From Bacteroidetes bacterium GWF2_43_63 (GTDB lineage Bacteria; Bacteroidota; Bacteroidia; Bacteroidales; DTU049): a stretch of DNA of 64,000 nt. Below are positions 34,255 to 43,282 of this stretch, in pieces. The first letter of the stretch is position 1. Each line of letters starts with the position of its first letter. A program made the translations under genes and the position numbers. The DNA lies in contig MEOQ01000028.1 of the NCBI GenBank assembly GCA_001769275.1, positions 1-64,000 on the forward strand. Direction: 5' to 3'. Below the pieces are notes generated by a model that was not told the DNA's origin, ran no database searches, and worked only from the letters and a program-made list of their open reading frames with translations.

Positions 34255-35025
34255 CTATTCTTCCTGATCCTGCAATTCTTCTTCATTTTCCGCGCTTTCA
34301 GTTTCAGGTGTTCCTTTTTCTTTCAACGCTCTGGTCTCGCAGAATTTGCACAGCTCGGTGATGTTTTTCAATTCTCTGGCCTTGTAAACAGGTCCTTCAA
34401 AAATTTCTGTCGTAACGTCTTTGTTGATTGAATGACAGTCATTATAGATGTGATATTTTGTTCCGGATTTTGTCCAGTAAACAATATTTTGTCCGGTTAA
34501 CTCTTCAACCCTTGATGTTTGCTCAGTATACTCTTCAACAGAGGGTGGATTGAAATCGTATCCGATCAATCCGGCTATAACCAGCGCAATACCTGCAATG
34601 GCGCCAAGTATGGTCTTTTGTTTTCCATCGATATTTTTACTGGTGAGAATAAAAATTATGAGCGGAAGAAAAGCAATTACAGCCACAACGAGCCCCAGCT
34701 GGCTTTGCATAAAAAACCTGAATTTATTTTTCTTCGAGGCCGGATCCAATCGGTTGGACTTTTTCCAGAGAATCGAACCCACAATGGCCAACGCCAGGTC
34801 AACAACAATAAGGATGATGATCCAGGTCATGTTGACCGGCTGTTTGAACAAAAATGTGATGGCTCCGATTTGTGCACCAATAGCAAGAATCCACAAAATG
34901 GCAGCAATAACTCTCAGACGCGTTGCCCGGCCTTTGTTTTCGGCAGTAGGAACAAACATTGGGGTTTCATTGCCCGCTTCAGATTTGTCATCATCAATTT
35001 TCACTATTTTTTTATTTGTTGCCAT
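34255..35025 (-). CDS. Membrane protein with C-terminal His/Cys motif, unknown function
   Basis: 256 residues from the ATG at 35025 (MATNKKIVKIDDD). Upstream residues to 35070 look spurious. There are four hydrophobic helices at roughly 38-57, 64-82, 106-125 and 137-154. The C-terminal domain has YWTKSGTKYHIYNDCHSI and later ITELCKFCETR, a Tyr-His...Cys...Cys-x2-Cys arrangement resembling small metal-binding modules such as those appended to competence nucleases. It ends in an acidic tail. The zinc-site idea is inference. Confidence 0.65.
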   Translation of the reverse strand: MATNKKIVKIDDDKSEAGNETPMFVPTAENKGRATRLRVIAAILWILAIGAQIGAITFLFKQPVNMTWIIILIVVDLALAIVGSILWKKSNRLDPASKKNKFRFFMQSQLGLVVAVIAFLPLIIFILTSKNIDGKQKTILGAIAGIALVIAGLIGYDFNPPSVEEYTEQTSRVEELTGQNIVYWTKSGTKYHIYNDCHSINKDVTTEIFEGPVYKARELKNITELCKFCETRALKEKGTPETESAENEEELQDQEE

Positions 35026-35210
35026 GATGAATGATTTTTTATGATTTAATTTTCTGATGCTTAGTAACAAAGATAATTATTTTTTCGAAAATCTTTTTCA
35101 GAACTGTTAATTCCAAATTGCATGGTTTATTATATATATAACCTCGCTTTTGTTTGCAAAAACAGGGTCGACGCATTAAACTCCACAAAAATCTGCAGGA
35201 ATCGTAGGTA

Positions 35211-35399
35211 CACAGAGGTATCACAGAGTATTCACAGAGTGACAAAATAGCAAAAGCCGGTTAACAGTGTACACAACGAGTTGTGTAAATCAATTACAGC
35301 ACATCGAATTCTGAAAGCGCGCTTTCAGATTCACTTTGCTGTAATTGATACCAGCTTTTGCCGCGTAAAATCTACTCTGTGTGACTCCGTGTGTACTCC
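35211..35399. repeat. Large imperfect palindrome with cloverleaf-like core
   Basis: Outer arms GCAAAAGCCGGT (35250-35261) and ACCAGCTTTTGC (35350-35361) pair at 11 of 12 positions. Inside lie a hairpin ACACAA/TTGTGT (35271-35286), a 12-bp stem ATCAATTACAGC (35289-35300) with GCTGTAATTGAT (35338-35349), and an 18-bp palindrome CTGAAAGCGCGCTTTCAG (35311-35328). Flanking CACAGAG-rich stretches on the two sides are also roughly inverted. No coding frame fits. The 35071-35573 gap otherwise shows nothing I recognise. Confidence 0.75.
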
Positions 35400-35573
35400 T
35401 TCAAACTCTGTGTAACAAAGGTTATAGAGGCATGACATTGTACGCTTGAAGTCGGCGTCGGATGCATTAATCAGAAGTATATACAGGCATTTCAATGCGT
35501 TAGCCCTGGCTGCAAAAACTCAACCAGCATGTATTTCCCGTTAATATCGTATTTTTGACCTTTCAAAATTCCA

Positions 35574-36698
35574 ATGAAATTCTCCATTAAACATAAAAGC
35601 GGAAAAGCGCGGGCGGGCGTATTGTCAACAGACCATGGTGATATTCTGACTCCGATATTCATGCCGGTTGGCACACTGGGAGCGGTAAAAGGCGTTACCT
35701 TCGATGTTCTTCAAAACGACATTAATGCACAGATTATTCTGGGCAACACCTATCATTTATATCTCAGGCCCGGAGCCGAAATTCTGAAACAGGCCGGCGG
35801 TCTGCACGGCTTCAATGGCTGGAAACGTCCGATATTGACCGACAGCGGAGGATATCAGGTGTATTCGCTTTCGAAGATTCGCAAGATCACCGAAGAGGGA
35901 GTCGTTTTTCAATCGCATATCGATGGAAGTAAGCACAAGTTCACTCCTGAAAATGTAATGGACATGCAGCGGATCATCGGTGCCGACATCATGATGGCGT
36001 TTGATGAATGTACACCTTATCCAGCCGAGCGGGATTATGCGCATAAAAGCATGCTGTTGACACATAAGTGGCTCGAACGATGCTACACTCATTTTCATAA
36101 AACAAAGCCGCTCTACGGTCACGAACAGGGCCTTTTTCCGATTGTACAGGGCAGCGTGTATGAAGACCTGCGCGAACAGTCGGCAAAATTCATCAGTCAG
36201 TTCGACAGCCCGGGCTATGCGATTGGCGGCCTGAGTGTTGGTGAGCCAACAGAAATGATGTATAAAATTACGGAGCAGGTTTGCGACATACTACCACACG
36301 ATAAGCCGCGTTATCTGATGGGTGTGGGCACACCGGCGAACATCATCCGCGGAATTGCGCATGGAATCGACATGTTTGATTGTGTGATGCCAACCCGCAA
36401 TGGCCGCAACGCAATGCTTTTCACACGCAACGGAATCATGAACATGCGCAATAAAAAATGGGAAGACGACTTTTCACCGATTGATGAATCCAGTCCGCTC
36501 GGGATTGACAAGACCACATCCAAATCATATATGCGCCATCTTTTTGTCGCAGGTGAGATGCTTGGACCAATACTCGCCAGCATTCACAATCTGGCTTTCT
36601 ATCTGCGTTTGGTGGCCGAAGCCCGCCAGGCAGTGATTGAGGGAAATTACGAAACCTGGGCCGCCGAAGCCGAAAAACAAACCATGACCCGCCTTTGA
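35574..36698 (+). CDS. tgt: Queuine tRNA-guanine transglycosylase
   Basis: 374 residues. TGT swaps guanine 34 for a queuosine precursor in GUN-anticodon tRNAs. Present are PIFMPVGTLGAVKGV, catalytic D90 in LTDSGGYQVYS, FPIVQGSVYEDLR, the GGLSVGEP loop and the second aspartate in MFDCVMPTRNGRN. The C-terminal zinc site, usually CxCxxC before the final His, is absent: the segment reads DESSPLGIDKTTSKSYMRHL. As I recall, Bacteroides homologues also lack these cysteines. The tgt stop codon overlaps the start of the lptF/G gene by four bases (ATGA type). Confidence 0.96.
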   Translation: MKFSIKHKSGKARAGVLSTDHGDILTPIFMPVGTLGAVKGVTFDVLQNDINAQIILGNTYHLYLRPGAEILKQAGGLHGFNGWKRPILTDSGGYQVYSLSKIRKITEEGVVFQSHIDGSKHKFTPENVMDMQRIIGADIMMAFDECTPYPAERDYAHKSMLLTHKWLERCYTHFHKTKPLYGHEQGLFPIVQGSVYEDLREQSAKFISQFDSPGYAIGGLSVGEPTEMMYKITEQVCDILPHDKPRYLMGVGTPANIIRGIAHGIDMFDCVMPTRNGRNAMLFTRNGIMNMRNKKWEDDFSPIDESSPLGIDKTTSKSYMRHLFVAGEMLGPILASIHNLAFYLRLVAEARQAVIEGNYETWAAEAEKQTMTRL

Positions 36699-37777
36699 TG
36701 AAGATACTGGATAAGTATATTATAAAGAGATTTTTATCTTCGTTTGTGCTGGCAATTGCTTTGCTGTTGCTCATTATCATTGCATTTGACGTATCGGAAA
36801 AAATTGATGAATTTATTGACCGGCATGCGACTTTTCGCGATATTGTATTCAAATATTATTTCAACTTTATTCCGTATTTCATCAATCTTTTCAGTCCGTT
36901 ATTTGTTTTTATTTCGGTAGTATTCGTGACATCAAAAATGGCCGGGAACACAGAGATTGTTGCCATTCTCACAGGCGGAATCAGTTTCAGACGGCTATTG
37001 ATGCCGTTCGTTTTTACCGGTGTTTTTCTCGCTGCATTTTCATTTGTTCTCCAGAATTTTCTGATCCCTCCTGCCAATGCGGTGCGTTTGGAGTTTGAAT
37101 ACAACTTCATTCGCAAAAACAAACCCATGGGCGCAAGAAATATTCATATGCAAATGTCGCCCGGAGAGTATGTTTACATGGAGTCATTCAATTTCAAATC
37201 GAACAGAGCCATGATGTTTACGCTCGAAACCATAGATTTTGAAAATGGAATGACACGTAAGCTTTCAGCCAACATGGCAATTTACGATACGCTGACTGGC
37301 AAATGGCAAATGACCGAAGTATATGACCGCCGTATGAAGGATTCGGTTGAAAATCTGCGCTATCTGCCAAAGCTTGATACAACGCTGGCCATTCTTCCGA
37401 AAGATTTCAACAAGGACATGGAGAATATTGATGTCATGGATTTTTTTGAATTGAATGAGCATATTGCACGACAGAAAATGCGCGGCGCCGATAATATAAA
37501 ACAGCTCGAAGTCGAGCGTCACCGACGGATTGCATTTCCTTTTGCAACCGTTATTCTTACCATCATTGGTGTTGCAGTATCAAGTCGCAAAATGCGCGGT
37601 GGTACCGGTTTGCATATTGGTATTGGACTGGCGCTGAGCTTTGGTTTTATTTTATTTATGCAAGTCAGCAGTACTTTTGCGACCAATGGAAATCTACCAC
37701 CCATGGTAGCTGTGTGGATTCCGAATGTTGTTTTTGCGATCATTGCCATGTTGCTGGTACGATGGGCCCCGAAATAA
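36695..37777 (+). CDS. LptF/LptG family permease
   Basis: 360 residues of the YjgP/YjgQ family. LptF and LptG are the membrane subunits of the LptB2FG ABC transporter that extracts lipopolysaccharide from the inner membrane. MKILDKYIIKRFLSSFVLAI is the characteristic start. Three membrane helices precede a periplasmic beta domain (about 130-265), and three follow it. The sequence does not tell LptF from LptG. Coupling to tgt by a four-base overlap is frequent in Bacteroidota genomes as I recall. Confidence 0.93.
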   Translation: MMKILDKYIIKRFLSSFVLAIALLLLIIIAFDVSEKIDEFIDRHATFRDIVFKYYFNFIPYFINLFSPLFVFISVVFVTSKMAGNTEIVAILTGGISFRRLLMPFVFTGVFLAAFSFVLQNFLIPPANAVRLEFEYNFIRKNKPMGARNIHMQMSPGEYVYMESFNFKSNRAMMFTLETIDFENGMTRKLSANMAIYDTLTGKWQMTEVYDRRMKDSVENLRYLPKLDTTLAILPKDFNKDMENIDVMDFFELNEHIARQKMRGADNIKQLEVERHRRIAFPFATVILTIIGVAVSSRKMRGGTGLHIGIGLALSFGFILFMQVSSTFATNGNLPPMVAVWIPNVVFAIIAMLLVRWAPK

Positions 37778-38241
37778 AATACAAGGTTAAGGGTCACGCG
37801 TCAGGAGACGCGCGCCCAGGTTTAGAAGCCGAAGGCCTATAAATAGCTACGCCGTACAAAAAGCGCCAACGGCGCTGCAGATATTGGCCCGGGACGCAGT
37901 CCCGGGAATAAAAAGGTCGCGAAGCCCCTTTGAAATCAGCACGCAGCAAAATACATGGAAAAAGCGTTGTCTTTTCCAAACATTAAGCATTAAAAAAATC
38001 AATATAATATAAGAATCGGTAAAAATATTTAATCTTCACGCAAAGCGCTTAAATTAACACATATATAGCAAATGACACGTGGACTGTTTTGTCAGATAAA
38101 TCCGGAGCTGTCTCAAAACAACGCTTACTGCACAAGCGACTCTTCCATGTCCTTCATTGCATTCCGGACCATTGAAGGTCGGTTCACTTGAAGAAGTTGT
38201 TGTTTTTGTTGTAAAAGCAAGTTCAGGTAGTTTCTATATGG
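37778..38241. repeat. Intergenic region with three palindromes
   Basis: Palindromic units are GCGTCAGGAGACGC (37798-37811), AGCGCCAACGGCGCT (37862-37876) and CCCGGGACGCAGTCCCGGG (37888-37906), the same style as the arrays at 4.5 and 61.4 kb. The rest of the gap to the next promoter shows no gene I can support. A frame of about 45 codons on the minus strand (38060-38235) lacks a start codon. Confidence 0.65.
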
Positions 38242-38272
38242 TTGAATTTTATTGAATTAAATCTTATCTTTG
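38242..38272 (+). promoter_or_regulatory. Promoter of the gliding/T9SS trio
   Basis: TTG at 38242-38244, a 20-base spacer and TATCTTTG (38265-38272) fit the Bacteroidota pattern TTTG-N19-21-TAnnTTTG. It lies 15 bases before the ATG at 38288. Confidence 0.65.
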
Positions 38273-38287
38273 TTTGAAATTCAATAT

Positions 38288-41200
38288 ATGCGTTCGTTCA
38301 TATTGACTTTTATCTGTTTGCTGGCGGTATCATTTCTGTCTTCTGCAGAGGTGCTGCATAAGGGCTCCGATACATTGGGAGGTCATATTATTTTTATTGA
38401 AAACGCTGGACAATGGGAACAATCTTTTGCTTATAAAGCGGATCTTCCCACGGGGCAGATGTTTCTGTTTGAGAACCGCATTTTGGTCGACCTTCGCGAC
38501 AAAGCCATGATTGCAGAATTGCTTCATTTCAAAATGCTTTCGGAGGAAGAAAAAAAATTGCGAAAGCAACCAAACAATGTTATTAATTCCCATTGCTACG
38601 AAATGGAATTTGCCGGGGCTCTGAACCCCGTATTGCAAGCCGAAGAACAGGTGACTCCTTATTACAATTACTATCTGGGCGATGATCAGTCGCGCTGGAA
38701 ATCGAATGTACATGGATTTGAACGTGTGAAATACGATGAGCTTTATGATGGAATTGATTTGTTTGTTGGCGATGAAAACGGAATGCTTAAATATGAGTTT
38801 TCCGTTAGTCCTTTGGCCAATGTAAATGATATTGATATCCGTTATAGCGGGGTTGATAATATTCGTGTAGAAAACGGAAATCTTGTTTTTGGCACATCGC
38901 TCGGTAGTGTAACGGAATTGCGGCCTGTAGCGTGGCAGATTATTGACGGCGATACCGTTTTTGTTCAATGTGATTATAATCTGAAAAACAAATCTGTTGG
39001 TTTTTTAGTTGGAAATAATTACAACAAAAACTATGAATTGATTATAGATCCAATTGTGGTTTTTGGTACGTATTCCGGCTCAACAGCCGATAACTGGGGA
39101 TACACGGCAACCTATGATCAGTTGGGCTATGTGTATGCTGGTGGAATTGTTTTTGGACAGGGTTATCCAACGACCATTGGTGCTTATCAGACCACCTACG
39201 GCGGAAACGTGGATATTGCGGTGACCAAATACAACACCAACGGAACATCGCTTATTTACAGCACTTATCTTGGTGGCTCCGGTCCTGATGTTCCAAACAG
39301 TATTGTTGTTAATTCAGCTGATGAATTATATATTTTTGCAACAACCGGTTCGTTTGATTATCCGACAACTTCCGGTTGCGTCGACAGCATTTTCAATGGC
39401 GGAACGCCTTATACACTAACTTATGTAATCAATTATTCGTCCGGATGTGATTTGGGTGTGACCTGTTTTAATGCAGCCGGCACCTCATTGATTGCATCGA
39501 CCTATATTGGAGGAAGTGGCAACGACGGACTCAACATGGATGCGGTTTTAAAACATAATTATGCCGATGATGTACGTGGCGAAATTCTGCTGGATGCCAA
39601 TAGTAATGTTTTTGTTGTCGGCAGCTCTGCTTCTTTGAATTTTCCAATAACATTCGGCGTGCTTCAAACGATGTATGGAGGCGGTTCTCAGGATGGTTTT
39701 ATTCTGAAATGCGACAGGTCGCTCACTACAATAATCTGGTCCACCTACCTGGGCGGATCGTCTGCCGATGCCATATACAGTATTTCGCTAAACGAATTTG
39801 GTAAACTTTCGGTTGCGGGCGGAACTTCAAGTACAAATTTTCCGGTTTCATCAAATGCTGCGATGACCACCTATCAGGGCGGTTCATCCGATGGGTTTGT
39901 ATCGCTCATTCAGAGTGATGGTACATCAATCATTCGTTCAACATATTGGGGCACGTCGGCTTATGATCAGGTGTATTTTGTTGAAACGGATAAACAGAAT
40001 AATGTTTATTTGCTCGGACAAAGTGCGTCTACAGGCTCGGTGCTGATTCAGAATGCTGCCTGGTACACAACCGGTGGCGGCCAGTTTATTTCAAAAATTA
40101 ATCCTCCGCTCAACACTGTTATTTGGTCAACCCGTTTCGGTAATGGCGATGGTGTTGTAAATATCAGTCCTACGGCTTTTCTGGTAGATTATTGTCACAA
40201 TATTTATTTGTCGGGGTGGGGAAGCCCATATCTGAGTGGTTTTGGAGGCACTGCAGGATTGCCCATTACTGCCGGCGCATTTCAGACATCGACAGATAAT
40301 AATGATTACTATTTTTTGTGCATGCGCGATGATGCATCAGGCATTGTCTTCGGCTCCTTTTATGGCGGCTCCAGCTCAGAACATGTGGATGGAGGTACCA
40401 GCAGGTTCGACAGAATGGGGAGAATTTATCAATCGGTTTGTGCCGGTTGCGGCGGACTTGACGATTTTCCTACAACGGCCGGTGCATGGTCAAACACAAA
40501 CAATTCGACAAACTGCAACAATGGCGTAATTAAAATAGATTTCAGTCTTCCGGCTATAGTGGCTGATTTCAATATGCCTCCGGTTATTTGTTTGCCTTAC
40601 ACCATAAATTTCAACAATACATCCTATTTTCCCAATCCGGGCCTTGAAACTTGTTTCTGGGACTTTGGAAATGGTGTTACAAGCACAAACTGCGACCCCT
40701 CTTATACTTATCCTACTTCGGGTGTTTACGATATAACGCTGATTGTGTCTGATGCAACTGCATGCAACAGTGCGGATACGATTACCAAACAAATCATTGT
40801 TCTTTCCAGCAGTACTGATACTTTGACCGAAACAGGCATCTGTGCAGGTGGTTTGACTCAGATAGGCGTACTTCCTTTTTCAGATCCAACCATCACTTGC
40901 CAGTGGTATCCTTCAAATTTTCTTAGTAATTCAACCATTGCCAATCCCACTGCCAGTCCGCCTGTAACAACTGATTACTATCTGGTAATTTCCAACGGTG
41001 TATGTTTCGACACGCTCTACCAGACTGTCAATGTATTTGATCTTGTTGTAGATGCTGGTAATGATACGTCGACTTGTTCTCCCGGAATTACGCTTACAGC
41101 GTCGTATTCAGGTGGAACGGATTTTACAGTTGTATGGTCTTCAAATGCTTTTTTTACGGATACGCTCAATGCATATCCAGCCGGAAACAGCTGCACTTCT

Positions 41201-42262
41201 ATTCATTCGGCACCGCATACATACTATGTTCAGGTGAGTAATGGCTATTGCATCGAAACAGATGAAGTGTTTGTTGATTATCAGGAAATGGACTTGAATG
41301 TTGTTTTGACGCAGCCTTTGTGTTATGGAGATTCCAATGGTTCCATAGCGCTGAATCCTTCGGGCGGTGTGTCGCCTTTTTCATTTGCGTGGAGTACAGG
41401 AGAAACCACGCAAATTATAACCAACCTTAGTAATGGATTTTATTCTGTAACCGTTCATGATTTTAACGGGTGTCTGCAGCAAAGTAATATTTTGCTTAAT
41501 CAGCCACAGCTATTGGGATATGTGTCAGAAACCGGCCCGGTGAATTGTGATATTGCTTGTAATGGTTTCATTTATGGGACAACCACCGGTGGCACTCCGC
41601 CCTATTCGTATAATTGGAGTAACGGACAAAACACAGAAGATCTCACCGGTTTATGTCAGGGCAACTATCTGGTTACAATTTCCGATGCTCACAATTGTGA
41701 GCTACCCAAATCATTAAATATCGAAGTTGACTACATTTACGACAACGTGGAAGCATGGACCGATGACGATACAATCTATGCCGGACAATCGACTTTAATA
41801 CACGCATCAGGCATTTCGGCTGTTGACTATTCATGGTCGCCGGCCGGCAGTCTGGCTGACAGTCACAGTGCAACAACAGAAGCTTCGCCGTTGCAAACAA
41901 CCACTTATTCGGTTTATCTCGACGATGGATTTGGCTGCACCTACACGGATACTGTCAGAATTGTAGTGCTCGACGTTTATTGTTTTGATCCGTATATTTT
42001 CATTCCAAATTCATTTACACCCAACGGAGATGGAGTGAATGATGTTTTATATATTCGCTCACGATATATTGAGCAAATGTATTTTGTGATTTTCGATCGT
42101 TGGGGAGAAAAAGTATTCGAAACAAATGATCTGAGGTCTGGCTGGGATGGCACTTTCCGCGGTCAATTGCTTGAACCGGCTGTGTTCGATTATTATCTTG
42201 AAATCGATTGTTTTAATAAAGTCCAGTTCATAAAAAAAGGAAATATAACATTACTCAGATAG
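38288..42262 (+). CDS. Giant surface protein: SBBP-type propeller, PKD, SprB repeats, gliding-associated C-terminus
   Basis: 1324 residues from the ATG at 38288. A signal peptide ends near residue 20. A DUF7948-like N-terminal region precedes about eight beta-propeller repeats with STYLGGSG-type motifs (about 250-740). A PKD-like domain follows (FWDFGNGVTSTNCDPSYTYP), then Ig-like parts and two SprB repeats (GDSNGSIALNPSGGVSPF and CNGFIYGTTTGGTPPYSY). The last 85 residues, from IPNSFTPNGDGVND to FIKKGNITLLR, are the gliding-motility-associated C-terminal domain, a type B T9SS signal. It is probably a surface adhesin. It heads an operon with its PorP/SprF-like and PorE-like partners. Confidence 0.92.
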   Translation: MRSFILTFICLLAVSFLSSAEVLHKGSDTLGGHIIFIENAGQWEQSFAYKADLPTGQMFLFENRILVDLRDKAMIAELLHFKMLSEEEKKLRKQPNNVINSHCYEMEFAGALNPVLQAEEQVTPYYNYYLGDDQSRWKSNVHGFERVKYDELYDGIDLFVGDENGMLKYEFSVSPLANVNDIDIRYSGVDNIRVENGNLVFGTSLGSVTELRPVAWQIIDGDTVFVQCDYNLKNKSVGFLVGNNYNKNYELIIDPIVVFGTYSGSTADNWGYTATYDQLGYVYAGGIVFGQGYPTTIGAYQTTYGGNVDIAVTKYNTNGTSLIYSTYLGGSGPDVPNSIVVNSADELYIFATTGSFDYPTTSGCVDSIFNGGTPYTLTYVINYSSGCDLGVTCFNAAGTSLIASTYIGGSGNDGLNMDAVLKHNYADDVRGEILLDANSNVFVVGSSASLNFPITFGVLQTMYGGGSQDGFILKCDRSLTTIIWSTYLGGSSADAIYSISLNEFGKLSVAGGTSSTNFPVSSNAAMTTYQGGSSDGFVSLIQSDGTSIIRSTYWGTSAYDQVYFVETDKQNNVYLLGQSASTGSVLIQNAAWYTTGGGQFISKINPPLNTVIWSTRFGNGDGVVNISPTAFLVDYCHNIYLSGWGSPYLSGFGGTAGLPITAGAFQTSTDNNDYYFLCMRDDASGIVFGSFYGGSSSEHVDGGTSRFDRMGRIYQSVCAGCGGLDDFPTTAGAWSNTNNSTNCNNGVIKIDFSLPAIVADFNMPPVICLPYTINFNNTSYFPNPGLETCFWDFGNGVTSTNCDPSYTYPTSGVYDITLIVSDATACNSADTITKQIIVLSSSTDTLTETGICAGGLTQIGVLPFSDPTITCQWYPSNFLSNSTIANPTASPPVTTDYYLVISNGVCFDTLYQTVNVFDLVVDAGNDTSTCSPGITLTASYSGGTDFTVVWSSNAFFTDTLNAYPAGNSCTSIHSAPHTYYVQVSNGYCIETDEVFVDYQEMDLNVVLTQPLCYGDSNGSIALNPSGGVSPFSFAWSTGETTQIITNLSNGFYSVTVHDFNGCLQQSNILLNQPQLLGYVSETGPVNCDIACNGFIYGTTTGGTPPYSYNWSNGQNTEDLTGLCQGNYLVTISDAHNCELPKSLNIEVDYIYDNVEAWTDDDTIYAGQSTLIHASGISAVDYSWSPAGSLADSHSATTEASPLQTTTYSVYLDDGFGCTYTDTVRIVVLDVYCFDPYIFIPNSFTPNGDGVNDVLYIRSRYIEQMYFVIFDRWGEKVFETNDLRSGWDGTFRGQLLEPAVFDYYLEIDCFNKVQFIKKGNITLLR

Positions 42263-42266
42263 GCTT

Positions 42267-43280
42267 ATGCGGAAATGGATATTGCTTGTTTTGTTTGTTT
42301 TGCCGCCGGTTTTTGCCGATGCGCAGGATATTCATTTCAGTCAGTACAACAATGTTCCTTTCTATCTTAATCCCGCCAAAGCGGGCATGATGAGCGAACA
42401 ATTCCGATTTTCGGCCAACACCAAGTTGCAGTGGAGATCTGTCACATTGCCCTATCAGACTTATCTGGCGGCCGGTGATGTAAGTTTTCAGCGCAAAGGA
42501 AGTCATCTTGGAAAAGTTGGTCTTGGTCTTGATTTTATGCGCGAAAAGGCTGGTGATGCGGCTTTTGGAACCAGCGGGTTTGGCATGGCCGCCTCATATA
42601 TCAAAGCGTTGAATCGCTTTAATAATCAATTTTTATCCGGCGGTGTCTCGTTTCGCATGCATCAGCGGAGTTTCGATTCCGATGAGCTCTCCTTTGATAA
42701 TCAATACAACGGGTTGAATTATGATCCTTCACTTGAAGGCGGAGAAACTTTTTCCGAAATGAATTTCTGGTATCCTGTGCTGAATGCGGGCGGAGCTTAC
42801 ATGAAACGATTCGATCAGCGACATGAATTAACGGCAGGACTTTCAGTATTGAATATCAATCGTCCGGCACAATCTCATTTTAACGACAACAGTATTCGTT
42901 TGCGAACAAGATGGGTGGCCGATGTAAGCTATAATACCGCAGTGACCCGGAACAGTGCGCTTGTGCCTTCTGTGTTTTTTTCAAAGCAAGGTGTGTTTAC
43001 TGAATTAATTTTCGGTGCCGATTATCGTTATGTAAAAAGTTTTAATCCCTGGTCCTACAAGGCCTATTCAGGTGGACTTTTCTATCGGGTCGGCGATGGT
43101 TTTATTATGTCTGCAAGACTTGATTTTCTAAATTATAAATTTGGTATCAGCTACGATCTGAATACTTCCAAACTTGTTCCTGCAAGCCAGCTTCGCGGAG
43201 GCTTTGAATTCAGTATTATTGCGGTTTTCAACAGAGCCAGTCATCAATCAAACCGCGAAATTCCCTGTCCGATTTTCTGA
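42267..43280 (+). CDS. PorP/SprF family T9SS membrane protein
   Basis: 337 residues. The start MRKWILLVLFVLPPVFADAQ is a signal peptide and DIHFSQYNNVPFYLNPAKAG is the family hallmark. The remainder is a predicted outer-membrane beta barrel with GLGLDFMREKAGD and ending in a strand (FEFSIIAVFNR). Such proteins help export or retain the type B cargo encoded beside them. It begins four bases after the giant adhesin's stop codon and ends two bases before the PorE-like gene. Confidence 0.93.
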   Translation: MRKWILLVLFVLPPVFADAQDIHFSQYNNVPFYLNPAKAGMMSEQFRFSANTKLQWRSVTLPYQTYLAAGDVSFQRKGSHLGKVGLGLDFMREKAGDAAFGTSGFGMAASYIKALNRFNNQFLSGGVSFRMHQRSFDSDELSFDNQYNGLNYDPSLEGGETFSEMNFWYPVLNAGGAYMKRFDQRHELTAGLSVLNINRPAQSHFNDNSIRLRTRWVADVSYNTAVTRNSALVPSVFFSKQGVFTELIFGADYRYVKSFNPWSYKAYSGGLFYRVGDGFIMSARLDFLNYKFGISYDLNTSKLVPASQLRGGFEFSIIAVFNRASHQSNREIPCPIF

Positions 43281-43282
43281 TT

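Noticed and set aside
38060-38235. Minus-strand open stretch of about 45 codons in the gap before the giant adhesin
   Set aside because: It lacks a start codon and recognisable features.
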